NCBI RefSeq assembly: GCF_937616625.2
Contig: NC_065576.1
Coordinates: forward strand, 14,386,501-14,450,500
Direction: 5' to 3'
DNA from: Mercurialis annua
Lineage: Eukaryota; Streptophyta; Magnoliopsida; Malpighiales; Euphorbiaceae
Length of the DNA stretch: 64,000 bases
Shown here: piece after piece, positions 13,209 through 25,512 of the stretch
Layout: each line of letters begins with the position of its first letter
Position numbering within the stretch: the first letter of the stretch is position 1
Position numbers and translations under genes: made by a program
The notes under the pieces: model-generated
Told to the model about the DNA's origin: nothing
Database searches by the model: none
The model's input: the letters and a program-made list of their open reading frames with translations, nothing else

Positions 13209-13650
13209 GCGATGTCAGGGTAATTGATCCTGACCATCATTGAACTTTCGAGTTTTTTCATTTCAGTCACTAAACTATTTTTCTTTTCATTTTGGTCATC
13301 GAACTTTCATTTTTTTTTCATTTTGGTATTTCAGACCAAAAATGCTTAGGTGGCAGCCGGAAATTGACATGTGACAACCGGATTTTATAAGTTTTACTTT
13401 GAAAATATATCATACATACATAATTTTACTTTGAAAATGAATTTTTCGATCAAATAATGCATATATGGCAAGTTTTCAGGTTAAAAAAAAATTAATTCCG
13501 GCTGCCACCTAAACATATTTGGTCTGAAAATACCAAAATGAAAAAAAATGAAAATTCAGTGATCAAAATGAAAAAAAATAATAGTTTAGTGATTGAAATG
13601 AAAAAATTCGAAAGTTCAGTGATTTTCAGGATCAATTACCCGCGATGCCA
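13209..13650. mobile_element. Mutator-type MITE with 9-bp target duplication
   Basis: The element runs 13218-13641 (424 bp). It begins gggtaattgatcctga and ends tcaggatcaattaccc; the inverted arms extend about 150 bp each way, through the aaaatgaaaa/ttttcatttt blocks to ggtggcagccgg and ccggctgccacc. It is flanked by gcgatgtca (13209-13217) and gcgatgcca (13642-13650), a 9-bp duplication with one mismatch, which is the size typical of Mutator-like elements. No coding capacity. Confidence 0.85.
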
Positions 13651-13694
13651 ACACAAAAAGTTTTTTTCTTCATTGTAATGATTTCAGGTTTTGC

Positions 13695-14287
13695 GCAATA
13701 CCTAGGGCTGAGCAAGAACCGAACCAGACCGAAAAACCGAACCGAACCGAACCGAACTATGTTGTTTGGTTCGGTTTTTCGGTGAAAATGGTTTGGTTCG
13801 GTTCCTACTTTAGGTAAAGTTCGGAGTTCGGTGTTCGGTTCGGTTTGGGTGTTTTGAAAACCGGAAAACCGAAAAAACCGAATGAACCGAAGTTTAATAT
13901 AAAATATATAATTTTTTTTAAAATAATATACATATATACTTATATTTATATGTTTTTTGTATTTATATCTTTATTATTGTTGATATATGAATTAATAATT
14001 GTTATTTAAACATATATGAAAGTATATTAGACTTTAATTATTTAATATTTGAATTAATTTTAATAAAATAAATTAAAAAAATTAAAAAAAAAATTAAATT
14101 CGGTTTTAACCGAACCGAACCGAACCGAACCGAAATATTTCGGTTTAATTCGGTTCGATTTTTTTACTTCCAAACTAAAAGTTCGGTTCGATTCGGTTTG
14201 GGAAATTTCCAAACCGAAAACCGAAAAAACCGAAATTTTTCCCACCGAACCGAACCGAACCGACCGATGCTCACCCCTAGCAATACC
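13695..14287. mobile_element. hAT-type MITE rich in CCGAA words
   Basis: The element runs 13703-14279 (577 bp). It starts tagggctgagca and ends tgctcacccct plus a, with exact 8-bp target duplications gcaatacc at 13695-13702 and 14280-14287, as expected for hAT. Both subterminal regions are packed with ccgaa/ttcgg words that pair with each other; the centre is AT-rich. There is no transposase. Confidence 0.88.
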
Positions 14288-15667
14288 TGTATTTCCAGAT
14301 TGCCGGTTTCCATTTAAACTAAAAATTTCTGATTTCTAACCAATAATTAGCACTATTTCAATATATAAAAAAAAGACTAAACAACTCGAACCTTTCTATT
14401 GTTGTGGAGAGTACACATTACACTTGTTGTAAAGCACATGAGGGATCAAATTTAAAATATCTACCTAGCTCGAACAATGGTAAAATGAGCCACATCATCA
14501 AATTTAGAGAGACCAGATAAAACAAATTGTAATTATAAGGGTCTATTGGATAAAATAGATTTAAAGATAAACCAAAGGAACCTAATTATGAATTTATCCT
14601 TAATTATAGTTAGGAGCTTATTTCATATATAAATGGTTTGTAGTACTTTTAGATTTATTTGAATATAATAATTTTTAAAAAATTTAATAGATTGTTTTTA
14701 TTTAACTAAACATAAAATTTACAAAACTAGAATTCCGTCGAACAACTGAAGTTACTGAATTATGAGCGAAAGTAGAAGCCATAGAGATTAGCATGCCTAT
14801 GGAAGTGTTACAAACTACCATAGTAAGATGCAGCCTATAATGTTAGGCCATTGTACACTGTATGCGATTGCTGTACATTGTTCAAAAGAGAGGATTACTA
14901 CGGCACCACGCTTCAATCTCTTGGCTTCGATCGAGCACTCCAAAATTGATATGATAAGATTGTGCTGGAATCAACAAATGAATACAGCAGTCAGTCACGG
15001 CAAGAATTTATTCCCAAATATCATCACCTGTACTGTCTTTATCAAGTATTTACTATTGCTATTGCAGATAAAAACGAGTCTGATAAGCAAACATAAGAGC
15101 CAAACTCTACGAGGAAATATGATTTGCACGCAAAACATTGTAAACGAAATGAGTTTTTGCAACTAATCTCAGTCGTAACATTGAATTGCAAATGAAACAA
15201 AATACTACAGAATAATTCTAAGCAAATTACAATGTGATGAATATCGAGTAATGAGGACTCTTTTTTTCCTGATTGATGACAACAAATATAGTAAATTAAT
15301 CAAAAACTACTTTATGCTTAAATTTGCATGGCAATTCAGATCACAAACACGCAGCACAGCACATAAATTTACAGTAATAAAATAACATGCTCCTCGTGGA
15401 AACTTGATGTGACCTAAGACCTCTAAAATTAAACTGACAAGACTTGCAAAATAATAGGATGTGCATGGCTCCTAATAACTAGGCGGATCCTGGAGATTAG
15501 GCAAATTTTCAGTTTCATCCAGTTATTGAGTTTCAGTTCAGAATTAATATTATATGCAATAAGGTATGTGTCAGAATTGAGGTAGCATTAATTGGCTTGC
15601 TTAACTGGAGACAAATAATCATTCTATATAAATAAATCTTATGTTATGGACTCACCAAAGTACAAAG
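14288..15667. other. Intergenic region 3' of FAS2
   Basis: AT-rich DNA with no supported gene. The open frame at 14828-15166 shows no recognisable motif. It lies in the presumed 3' flank of FAS2, whose stop codon is at 15668-15670 on the minus strand. Confidence 0.4.
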
Positions 15668-18600
15668 TTATTTTGTGTCCACCGCCATTGGAGTAATTCG
15701 CCTCTTTGATGGTTTACTTGAGATGGGTATATTTACTGAACTTGGTAAGTCCTTTTTTACTTCAGTCTTTTCTACTTCTGTTTTTCTGCTATCTGGTGTG
15801 ATGGAACCATTAGCTTTACATGTTTCGGTCATTTTTTCATCTAATATCTCAATAACAGGGCTTCTATTATCCTGAACTATGTCATTCTTGTGTTCTACAA
15901 CATATAGAAAAGTAATTAGTAAAAAAGTAAAATGATGGACAAATAATAGCAACACAAGTGAACAAATTAAAAAAAATGCAAACCTTCCAAGGAGATGGGC
16001 ACTCCGAGTTCATTGAGTTCAAATTCTACTAAAGTACAGTATCCATCTTGAGAAGACACGGCCAAATGTTGGGCATCAGATGACCTTCAAGCAACAAATA
16101 AAACAAGACATTTCAAAAACGAAAACATTACGAAATGACAGAACTAGCATCCAGAAAAACAGAAATTGAAATATGGGAATCCATATTTTTCTGACTACTT
16201 TGGAGGAACCAAACCATCAGATTGAGGTAAGAATATAATTGCCATATATAGAACAAAATTCTAAATAGTGAAATGATAGGTATCTCTAAATTCAAGAGTT
16301 CTGTTTCTTATGTGCTTAGTGTGAGCATATGTTATCTTAAGTAACACAAAATAAAGTTATTTTTAGTAGAAATTCATTTTCTGGAAGGCTACCAGGCACA
16401 AACATACCATGCAATGTCAGTTATGGCTGCATAGTGAAGGCCAGCAAAGATTGCTATTGGTGGAGCACTTTCTGTGTCATAGATATACAATGAATTTATA
16501 GTTGCCACTGCAAAAATTAGGCGATAAGGAAGCTTGAAGAACCCAGCTGCACAAGCAAAAATACTGGTTATGTTTACTAGCTACAGCCACACTCATTTTT
16601 CAACTATCATGCACTCCTCAAAACTTCAAAAAACCCACCTGAATGTGATCCCAAGTGGCTGAAAACCAAAGGACAGAAACGAACGGCTACGACAGGTTTA
16701 TTGGCACCAGGAAGCATTAAAGCAGGCCTGCACATTATAATTATACAAGATCTGAGTGCAAGATAGAAATTAATTTTCTGATTTTTAATTTATAACTGAA
16801 ATATATCTACATATGAACAGATACAAACTATCTAAAATATTTCCGAGAAACATAATAGATGACTATGAATTCAAAGTCATTGAGCTTGATTTCCTAATTA
16901 GAAGGTACTAAGACTGCAGAGATTGACATCGGATATCAATAGAACAAAATATGAAGTTGAATTGAAGTGCATGTCTTGCCTTGTAAGATCCTTTCTAGAG
17001 AAGACATAGGTCGCATTCACTGTGTCTGATGCAGATGAAATTTTGTAAGAACCTGCAATGGAGAAGTTGTTTAATGAACAGATGTACCATTAAAAGACAA
17101 ATAATGACAGCAATTTTACTGCATTGATGAAAAATTTGAAGAATATCAAATAGAAAATTCATTTCCATAAACTAAAAAACTGCAGGAAGTGTGAACTCCG
17201 CATCAGGTAACAGTAAGATGATTTGTTTGCATGTTTAATAATTTAAAAGACTAAGTCATAAGATCAATATCACGCCGCACTTAGTTATCCTGATAGAAGC
17301 GGTACAATATGAAGCACATGGGAAGGGATATCTACATCTGTGAATCTGCAACATATGGTTAATGTTTCAGGTATCTTCGTGCAGCATATTGCACATCCTT
17401 GAATCCCAGCTCGCAAACAACAATGACCATTATAATAAAAGACAAGCCAAGTTTCTCTTGAAATTTGTTAATATTGGGAATGTAGTTTAACCTGTTGGCC
17501 CAGATACAAGGCAATGGGATAACCATTTTCAAGTTATCAAACATGCCAGCACTCAAGCAGATAATAAAACAGAAAAAATAATAAAGCTGGAATTTGCTGT
17601 TAAAGTAAAGCACACATTTTTTTAGTAAAGGTATGAAGATGTAGAATAAGAGATATCAATAAAGCTTGATATCAATATTTAATTAAATTCAATAAATGCA
17701 TAGATCTGCACCTGCTGGCACAACTAAAAACGACCCATCAGGTGACCAGGCTAATCTTCGAAAGAAAGAAGGCAACGTTTCATCGTGAAATAGATGGGTT
17801 TTGGTAGACTGCATCAAGAGAACATGCATCATGGTTATTACATGTAATTAATCTTGTTAAATTCTGCAGAAAATAGAGATAATCATAGGATTCTCTGACC
17901 TTAGTATCATCTAGTGTCTGCTGCTCTGCCTTTGAGATGACATGCTGACAAACAAAATTCAACTTATCAACACCTTTTCCTTTTGTCTGAGACTTATGGG
18001 CATATACTCGGCAAGTCCTATCTGAACTAAGAGAAGCAACAAACTTGGCCAATGGATCCCAAGCCACACCTTGCACATAATGCAAATGGCCATCTAATAT
18101 CTGATGGACAGAACCTGAAATTAAGATAAAAAGGGAAATCAAACAAAATCAAACAATCAAAACATCTTAACTCATATGCCTTGTGGTAGTGGTTTTTCTT
18201 TTAATTCTTACCTTTATTAACATCCCATATAATGCAAGAATTATCAACTGATCCAGAGATCAGAAACGCAGAATCAGAAGACCACTGCAGGTCGAGAACA
18301 TCTTTGCGATGAAATCTGATGCACAGAACCAAAGATCAAGATGGGTTACAATAGTTATAGATGGCAGTTAGGTGAAAAATCTTCAAGTTTTGCCTCATGT
18401 GAAATGAATTACAGAATAGAACTAGGTCCAAGATCAAGACAACCTGGATATATTTTTTACTAATTTGACTGACGACCATAAGATAAGGAACTCTTCCTAA
18501 ACTGTCGCCTTCAAATGTTGAATTAAATTTGAGTGACAAAATTATATCCTTTAAAGATAAGCTTCAGCTTAAAATTGAGCATGAAAAAATAATGCATCAT

Positions 18601-20029
18601 AATCATAACTTTTTATAACTAAATCCAACAAATGAGAGTACTAGTAGCGCTAGAAGAGTGCAACAAAGCATCTTAAAAATGCATTCCGAGGGCGTCACTT
18701 ACGACAAAAGTTTGAGAACTTTCCACGTTTGACCAGTTTCTGTGGTGTGTAACTTCCATATAATTAACTCACCTCCTGCACAAAGTTAAACTTTAGATAA
18801 TTGTCTTGCTATGTTTCTAATTTAAATTACTCAAAATATTGTAAGGTCACTTTTTATGACAAAAGAAAAATATCTGCAGCGTAAAGTCATACCATCGGCA
18901 CCTGATGCAAGATGTTCTCCTGCATGATATGAAGACTAATCAAATGAAGCAACAAGAAAATGCAGCAACATGATTTAGATAGTGCAGTTAATAATTATCT
19001 TGACAGGAGATGTCAGATAAACCATTTAAGTAGGCATCAAACTGAAACTATAAAAAAAACTGAAAGCATTCGTACGAAGAAGATTAAAAATGTTGCCAAT
19101 AAATAGACAAAGCCCTATTCTCTCAAGGATTACATTAACAAGTAACAAATGCAAACAGTAAAACAAATGCTATCAATTGTAACATATCAAGTAGGATTTT
19201 TCTCTAATGCTTTTCCAAGACTCTAAAGAACATAGAGGTGAGCAAATTTATGGTTGATCATCTATATAGTATAGAATTTTGAGTGTGGGTACAATTAATT
19301 TTAATTAATTTGGTATATTCGAGTTTGGTTAATCAAGCTCAATCCAAATCGACCAATTGCTTGCTCACCCCTAAAAGGACCCTTGTACAGTTGTACACTG
19401 TAATAGCCAACAGCTCAGTCCTGACCACTCATTTTATTAGAAAGGGCGTAGCCGGGGGTTTAAACCCACAATCATAGCGCCCGGATGGCCGAGGCTTAGA
19501 CTGCTAAACCAAACCCGTACGGGCAGCCTTCAGTTATTATTTTAAATAAAACATGAAAGGCTTTAATTATGTCTGAATTACACAAAAACATCATAACAAA
19601 TAAACCTAACAACTTCATAGCCCAAAATACACATGTTATACCCATCAATTTCGAATCGTAGCACAATTAATTTGATAATTAAGTTAGGGTTTTGTTTACC
19701 AGTAGGAGAAAAGCGAACGGCGTTAACAGCAGAACTATGATAAGAAAGGCTGTTTTGAAAAGAAGCTTCTGGGATTTTCTTCTGGGCATCTGCTACTGAA
19801 TTGATTAGCCATATCTGAAAATTCCCAATCAAAACCAACACATTTAACAACAAATCTGAACTGAGCGAAATGAATTCATAAGTGTATTACATAAATTTTT
19901 TACAGGGAAGAGTACCTTGATGTCGAAATCGGCGCCGCCGGTGGCGAGGAGACCGGAGATTGGGTGGAAGTCTAGGGTTAGAACAGGTTTCGTTCCGTGC
20001 CAGTTGATCTGCACAGTTCCTCCCTTCAT
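15668..20029 (-). CDS. FAS2: FASCIATA2, CAF-1 WD40 subunit, 12 exons
   Basis: Second subunit of chromatin assembly factor 1, which works with FAS1 and MSI1 to deposit H3-H4 behind replication forks in the nucleus. Exons in gene order: 20029-19916, 19814-19700, 18919-18893, 18775-18703, 18315-18212, 18114-17900, 17808-17712, 17052-16980, 16727-16639, 16546-16408, 16084-15984, 15894-15668. They total 1374 bp and read in frame to 457 aa. The start [11 protein letters not shown] and [19 protein letters not shown] are characteristic of FAS2. WD-repeat cores follow ([78 protein letters not shown]). The C-terminus is a charged tail ending MAVDTK. All introns are GT-AG except intron 8, which uses a GC donor (16979-16978). 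Length is slightly under the ~490 aa I recall for Arabidopsis. The gene looks intact. Confidence 0.95.
19225..19381. mobile_element. Short hAT-type MITE in FAS2 intron 2
   Basis: The element at 19233-19373 (141 bp) has ends tagaggtgagcaa and ttgctcaccccta and is flanked by aaagaaca (19225-19232) and aaaggacc (19374-19381), an 8-bp duplication with two mismatches. The ends resemble those of the 13703-14279 element, so the two belong to the same broad hAT group. It lies inside intron 2 of FAS2. Confidence 0.65.
19425..19525 (-). repeat. Possible degraded tRNA-derived (SINE-like) sequence
   Basis: On the minus strand, ggtttagcagtctaagcc followed about 35 bases later by gtgggtttaaaccc resembles a worn pol III box A / box B pair. 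It sits in FAS2 intron 2, next to the hAT MITE. No target duplication or poly(A) tail is clear, so this is only a possibility. Confidence 0.25.
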
Positions 20030-20091
20030 TTTCTCGCTTTTTGGAATAATGAGGAGTGACTCTGTCTGATGAGCAAAAATTAGGAGTTGAA

Positions 20092-20123
20092 TTGGCGGGT
20101 ACTTGCTTTTCCTTTGGCGGGAA
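20092..20123 (-). promoter_or_regulatory. Two E2F-like sites upstream of FAS2
   Basis: tttggcgggaa at 20113-20123 fits the E2F consensus (TTTSSCGC-type, reading ttcccgccaaa in the gene direction). A second, shorter core ttggcggg lies at 20092-20099. Both are within 100 bp of the FAS2 start codon. E2F control of replication-coupled CAF-1 genes is established for plants; use of these particular sites is inferred. Confidence 0.55.
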
Positions 20124-20258
20124 GATGTACAACAACTAAATACTAATTGATCCTTAAACTTTAAGACAATTACCAAATCCGCCCCTCCACTTTTCTCACT
20201 TTGTATATATGCATCATGATTAGTCTTACTATGTTGATAAAATTTGTGTAGTTTTATA

Positions 20259-21439
20259 ATTATGTTAGGCTTAATACATTGTTTAGCTCCTACACTTTAC
20301 TACTTTATTTTTTGTGACTCATAAATTGTGTTTGTCTTTCATTAAACCTCTTAACTTTCGGTTTTGTTCTATTTAACCTCACAATTTGAATTTTTTGCCT
20401 ATTTGGTCCCTTTTTGTCTAGCGTGGCAAAACACGTGTATTCAAACGCTTTAAAGAGTGTAAAGGATAAATTTAATCCACAAACTATACTATTTTATTCT
20501 ATTTAACCTCTGAATTATTATTCTTTTACCTATTGCACATTTAAACTTTTAATTTTTATCCATTTAACCTCCTTGAAAATATAATTATTTAATTTTCAAC
20601 CATAATATGTCTAGAATAACTGCTCAGAAGCATGTAAAATTAATTTATGTACGATGACATATAATTTTAAAAAATATATTTATTTTAAATTTTAATAATA
20701 GCTTAATAAATATTTGACGATGATAGAAATTAGAAAGAAAGTGGTAGAAATATTTTTATACGATGACATGATATCAGTTCTTGTACATGTAAATATATTT
20801 TTTTCATTTCAACAATGATAAAAGGAGTTTGTCTCCTTTTTAACGATATTTATAAAATTCATAAATTTACTGTACTTGATGATATTAAATGCAGGATTAA
20901 TTATTTAAAAAAATTATAAATTTTAGTGTGTTTCGCAAATATAACACGAACTTCTAATTTTAGAAATTTTAAGATATCAACTTTCAATTTTTTGCAATTT
21001 CAAACTTTTCAAATTAATTCTGAATCTTTCAATCTTGTGTTAAAATTCCAAATCACGCTAAATTCATGATTTTTAAATCAATTAAGCCTTAAATGAATTT
21101 TTAAATTATATATAAAATACATTGCTCTTTATTTTAAATATAAAAAATGTATTTATATTTTTTTCAAATGAATACATTGTGTGAAATGTTAAATGGATAA
21201 AAAAATAGTAGTTTAAGGGATGTTATAGATCAAAATAATATAGCTTAGGGGTCAAGTAGAACAAAATTCAATTTATTTTTGTCCACGCCAGCGTGCGTGT
21301 CATGGACGCACGGTTTGAGGGATTAAATAGAATAAAATTGAAAGTTCTGAGGTTTAATAGAAAACAAAAAACATTTATACATTACAAAGAATAAAGTGGT
21401 AAGTTTAGGAGTTAAAAAATGTATTAAGCTATTATGTTA
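20259..21439. mobile_element. Non-autonomous MULE-like element, ~1.16 kb
   Basis: The element runs 20268-21430 with long imperfect inverted arms. The left end is ggcttaatacattgtttagctcc; the right end, reverse-complemented, reads agcttaatacattttttaactcc. Similarity continues for several hundred bases (ttaaacctc..aactttc..ttttgttctattt). Exact 9-bp duplications attatgtta lie at 20259-20267 and 21431-21439. It encodes no transposase. Its left end is about 240 bp from the FAS2 start codon. Confidence 0.85.
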
Positions 21440-22358
21440 TCAGTATTTAATAAGCATAGTTCAATTATATGTTCTAAAATTCCAAATACAACCTTAAAGG
21501 ATAGTGAATAAAAGTTGTTTAAAAAATTTAAAATATTTTTTTAAAAAAAATAGAGCGTTTAGGAGTTTACGAAATTCACAAAGAGAATTTTAAAATGTTT
21601 AGGTTAAAATTAAAATCTATGTACATTTGAGATTGTATAAGCCACTAAACTTGAATACAAGTTACAAATTGGTGTTTAAACCTTAACACCTAACTAATGG
21701 AGATGGAGCTTTCACAAACTTAAATCCTAAACTTACAAAGTGATTTTATACCAATACAAATTAATATACAACAAATGTTTTTGATTTCAAATAGCTGAGA
21801 GTTTTAAATGTTATCAAGTTGTAAATGTTTCTAACTTGAAACATACAAATGAATAACTATTTATGTTCACACTAAGACCTTTGCAACAATATTATCCATA
21901 TTGGAACCATATATCAATATAGACATAATATATATTATAAACATATTTTTTCAAACACGTAGAAAAGTGATAAAGGATTAAAGCGTTTAATGATAATTTT
22001 TAGAGACACCCGCCCGACTAAAAAGTTAGCAATTCGCATGTTAGAATTCAAACGGGTTAGATCAGTGCGCAATGGTAAACTTGAAGGATTGAAGCTCAAT
22101 TTGCTGCAACTAGCCCATAAAAAATTCAAAAAGGTTGAGATAGAAATCTTGAGAAAATTACACAATAATTAAGATAAAATATTTTCCCACTCACCAACTC
22201 TTCTCAATCTTTTCTCTTATATCAATTTACTTTTGCACAAAAGATCACTTTACCCTCAACTTGACACAAAGTATTAAAAACGTCCAAAACTGAAAAACCG
22301 AATCACTCATGCCTTGAACTTGTCAAAACCGGATCAAAAAAATTCATATGTTGACGTG
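21440..22358. other. AT-rich intergenic DNA and 5' part of a split repeat
   Basis: No supported gene. The overlapping short frames at 21935-22172 on both strands have no recognised motif. From about 22200 the text (ctttaccctcaacttgacacaaag ... gttgacgtgacatc) looks like a dispersed repeat that resumes at 31059 after the Copia element (acatcttaattgaag), so it is the host of that insertion. Confidence 0.4.
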
Positions 22359-22363
22359 ACATC

Positions 22364-23295
22364 TGTTAGTGATATGCACTAGGTCAATCATGTTTGACCA
22401 TGTTTTGACTTTATCATTTTATTATTTATTGATTGGCAGTTTTTATCATTTTATATTAATGATTAAAATACTTGAATGGTTAATTCTTTCTAAGATCATC
22501 GAGTATGTGACTTGATAGTAGAACCCTTAGGTTTAATAAAAGAATTATATACCATCTATCCCTAGTCTTAATAGAACATTGAGACTAGTATGATGTTGAC
22601 TGATGATTATGTTTTACTAATCATGTATATGAGATATTAAGTCAAATCATAGGTGCTATTTGAGAAATAAGGCACTGGATGACCCACTGTGAGAATACTA
22701 CATAGATCACTGTCATAAGTAATTCTCATTACAGTTCTATTAGTATAATCCTTTGACCTTGAAATCATCATGGATTTCTACATAGCTATTTCATATTTTG
22801 ATACAGTCTTACATTATCTTTAACAGGATAATGGAATAGATTGTCATTGGATATGAAAGTAACTATGTGAGAAATGTGAGTGACTGAGAAGGAATTTGTC
22901 CCTCATTTATTTGAGTAAGATATCTATGGGCCCCTTGAAGAAGATAGACTGAAGTAAATGCATGGCCATGCTAATTGATAAGAAGTTATCATTTTCAGTC
23001 TACTTAGAGTCAAGAAACTAATGATTGAATGTTATAAGGATGACATAACTATGCCTTATATTCAATCTGGATATCGAGAGACAAAGGGATTAAAATATTA
23101 TTGTAAATGGTTAAATCGGATTATCGATATTCATATAACTTGGGTAGTCATAATGTCTTGCTAGAGGCCACTTATGACTTGTGGGCTGAAATAGGGATTT
23201 CGAGCCTACTGCCAACGTTATATGAACCTACAAGGTCACACACTAAGAACAGGCCCAAAACAGTTATGGGTTGTACAAGCCCAATGTGATTAAGT

Positions 23296-23333
<38 letters not shown>

Positions 23334-23890
23334 CGTAATATATATATATTAATAAATATATATATTAATTCGAAATTTAAGGATAAGTGTTTTTCTTAAT
23401 TTATTATTTTTTGGAAGATAATAAATATAGTAATTAATATATATGGATAATTATCAAAAAGGAGTTTTTGATAAACATAAACTTGTAGAATTGCAATGAG
23501 ATTGAAATTCGAATTTGTCTCAAACCCTAGTGTTATTTATCACTATAAATACTCATTAAGCAGTTGGTTTGAGGATTACAAAAATTCATTATTCACTAAA
23601 TCACTAAAATTCGAAATTGCTTGTGAAGCAATAGTGCTAGCACACAAGCACTAGTTTTGGCTAAGGTCTGTTCGTGTGGATACTCGTAGAGGACGCGTTC
23701 TTTTGGAGGCGTTTCTGATCCGAGGCCAGGTATCACCAAAGTGAACCACCTCCTTCCTTCCTACATTGCTGTTGAATTCGACATACAAGTAAGTAATTGT
23801 TCTGTTTAATTCGAATTACATGGATCTTGGTTTGGGTTTTTAGATAAATTTTTGAAATTCCGCTGCGTTATGAACCAATAAAACCCAACA
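22364..23890 (+). repeat. Left LTR of the Copia element
   Basis: 1527 bp, TG...CA. A TATA box tataaat (23544-23550) lies in cactataaatactcatt and is likely the element promoter. A pure TA microsatellite at about 23300-23331 is the main length difference from the right LTR. Confidence 0.95.
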
Positions 23891-23891
23891 G

Positions 23892-23903
23892 TGGTATCAG
23901 AGC
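23892..23903 (+). other. Primer-binding site of the Copia element
   Basis: tggtatcagagc starts one base after the left LTR and is complementary to the 3' end of plant initiator methionine tRNA, the usual Copia primer. Confidence 0.92.
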
Positions 23904-24214
23904 TGCTTGTAATTTGATTAATTAGATTCTGAGTATATATGTGATATATGCTTATTGTATGTTCTGTTTTGAAAAAGGGGTTGTTTTTCGAAATTGTTTT
24001 TGAAGGAATTATAATTCGTTGTAATTATAAATAAAACGTTTATGTGATTAATTGTATGAAAAATAGTATGAAGAATTAATTTGATTAATTGTTTAATGTG
24101 ATTAAAACTTCGAATATACTGTTCTAAATTAATATTACGTTTTAATTTGATTAAAGGTTTCGTAGTATTAATGTTCATACGAATTGATAAGAAAAGGGGA
24201 AACAGAATAATAAA

Positions 24215-24510
24215 ACTGTTTTTGAATAAGGATTAGTAAACTGTTTATGAAACTGTTTTAATTCCATTAGGAAACTGTTTTTGAATAGGATTAGTAAACT
24301 GTTTGTGAAACTGGTTTTAATTCTATTAGTAATTCTGTTTTGAATAGGATTAGTAAACTGTTTGTGAAACTGGTTTTAATTCTATTAGTAATTCTGTTTT
24401 GAATAGGATTAGTAAACTGTTTGTGAAACTGTTTTGATTCTATTAGTAATTCTGTTTTGAATAGGATTAGTAAACTGTTTGTGAAACTGTTTTGATTCTA
24501 TTGATAAAAC
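24215..24510 (+). repeat. 58-59-bp tandem repeat in the Copia leader
   Basis: gattagtaaactgttt recurs at about 24231, 24289, 24348, 24407 and 24465, spacing 58-59 bp, with units rich in aaactgttt words. It lies in the untranslated leader between primer-binding site and gag. Confidence 0.88.
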
Positions 24511-24759
24511 TGTGCTTAATTATGTTATGAACATAATTTATAAAACTGTATTTAATTCTGCTATGAGCCGAATTAATGAAACTGTTGTTATTTAAGTGTT
24601 AAATAAATTGTTTCTGAACAGTTTTTAAGATGCAGTAATTAGGGTTTTGGGGTTATTTTAATCTGTTTTGAACATATTAAAATAAACCGTAATCAGTTAA
24701 GATTATTGATTTCGGATAAAGAAATTTTAATTCTGTTAAGAGTAACATGTGAGACCCCG

Positions 24760-24780
24760 CCAAGGGGCCGCGCCCCTTGG
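24760..24780 (+). other. GC-rich hairpin in the Copia leader
   Basis: ccaagggg, loop ccgcg, ccccttgg: an 8-bp perfect stem in otherwise AT-rich leader, flanked by direct copies of accccg. It could be an RNA packaging or dimerisation structure, or a leftover of an inserted GC-rich repeat; the sequence alone does not decide. Confidence 0.7.
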
Positions 24781-25512
24781 ACCCCGCTGATACACCCCAT
24801 TAAGGACCGTTATCCTTTTAAGCCGGCGTGTTTTTGTCATGTATTTTAATTTAATACTTTAATGATAAATTTTAAATATGATTTAAATTATCATGAATAA
24901 CATATTTATATGATTGTTGTTAAATATGATTTAAAATAGTGAAATAATATGTTTTTAATGTTTATCTTATTGGTTATATGCTTTGCATGATTATTTTATA
25001 TGTGATAAGATAGGATAACTAAATAGGATAAATAACAAACCCTTATTTAATGTTAAGTCTTCAATATACCTCCCATTGTAATGACACTTATCAAAACTTA
25101 GATTGCTATGTATAGGCTATGCCAAAGCATGATGTATAAAGTCATCTAAGTAAGATAAGTTGGATAAAAGTGATATCCATATGTTTGATTTGGTTAGACT
25201 TAACTAGGTTATCAAAATAGTTTTGAACCTAGGGTATAAGATAGAATATCAAGACTACATGTGATGTTAATATTCTATGTTCAAGAATTGCATGAGATGT
25301 AATTGGTAAAGTGTTACCTACCTAAATAAACCACACTTAAAGTGATAAGCCAAAGCTTACTTGAAGTAGGGTGAAATATGGATCTTGTCCCACTATTATT
25401 TTTCAATTGTTGAAATTAACATTAAGGGTTTTTATATGAATTATGGATATATGTTGTGGGAATTTTATTGTGCCTTTTATTAAATGCTACTTGTATATTT
25501 ATTGTTGTAGAG

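Noticed and set aside
14828..15166. 112-aa frame 3' of FAS2
   Set aside because: No recognisable domain, no supporting context; random frame in AT-rich DNA.
25456..25512. Extension of the Copia polyprotein upstream of 25513
   Set aside because: It starts at GTG and adds an untypical hydrophobic stretch before the usual gag start.
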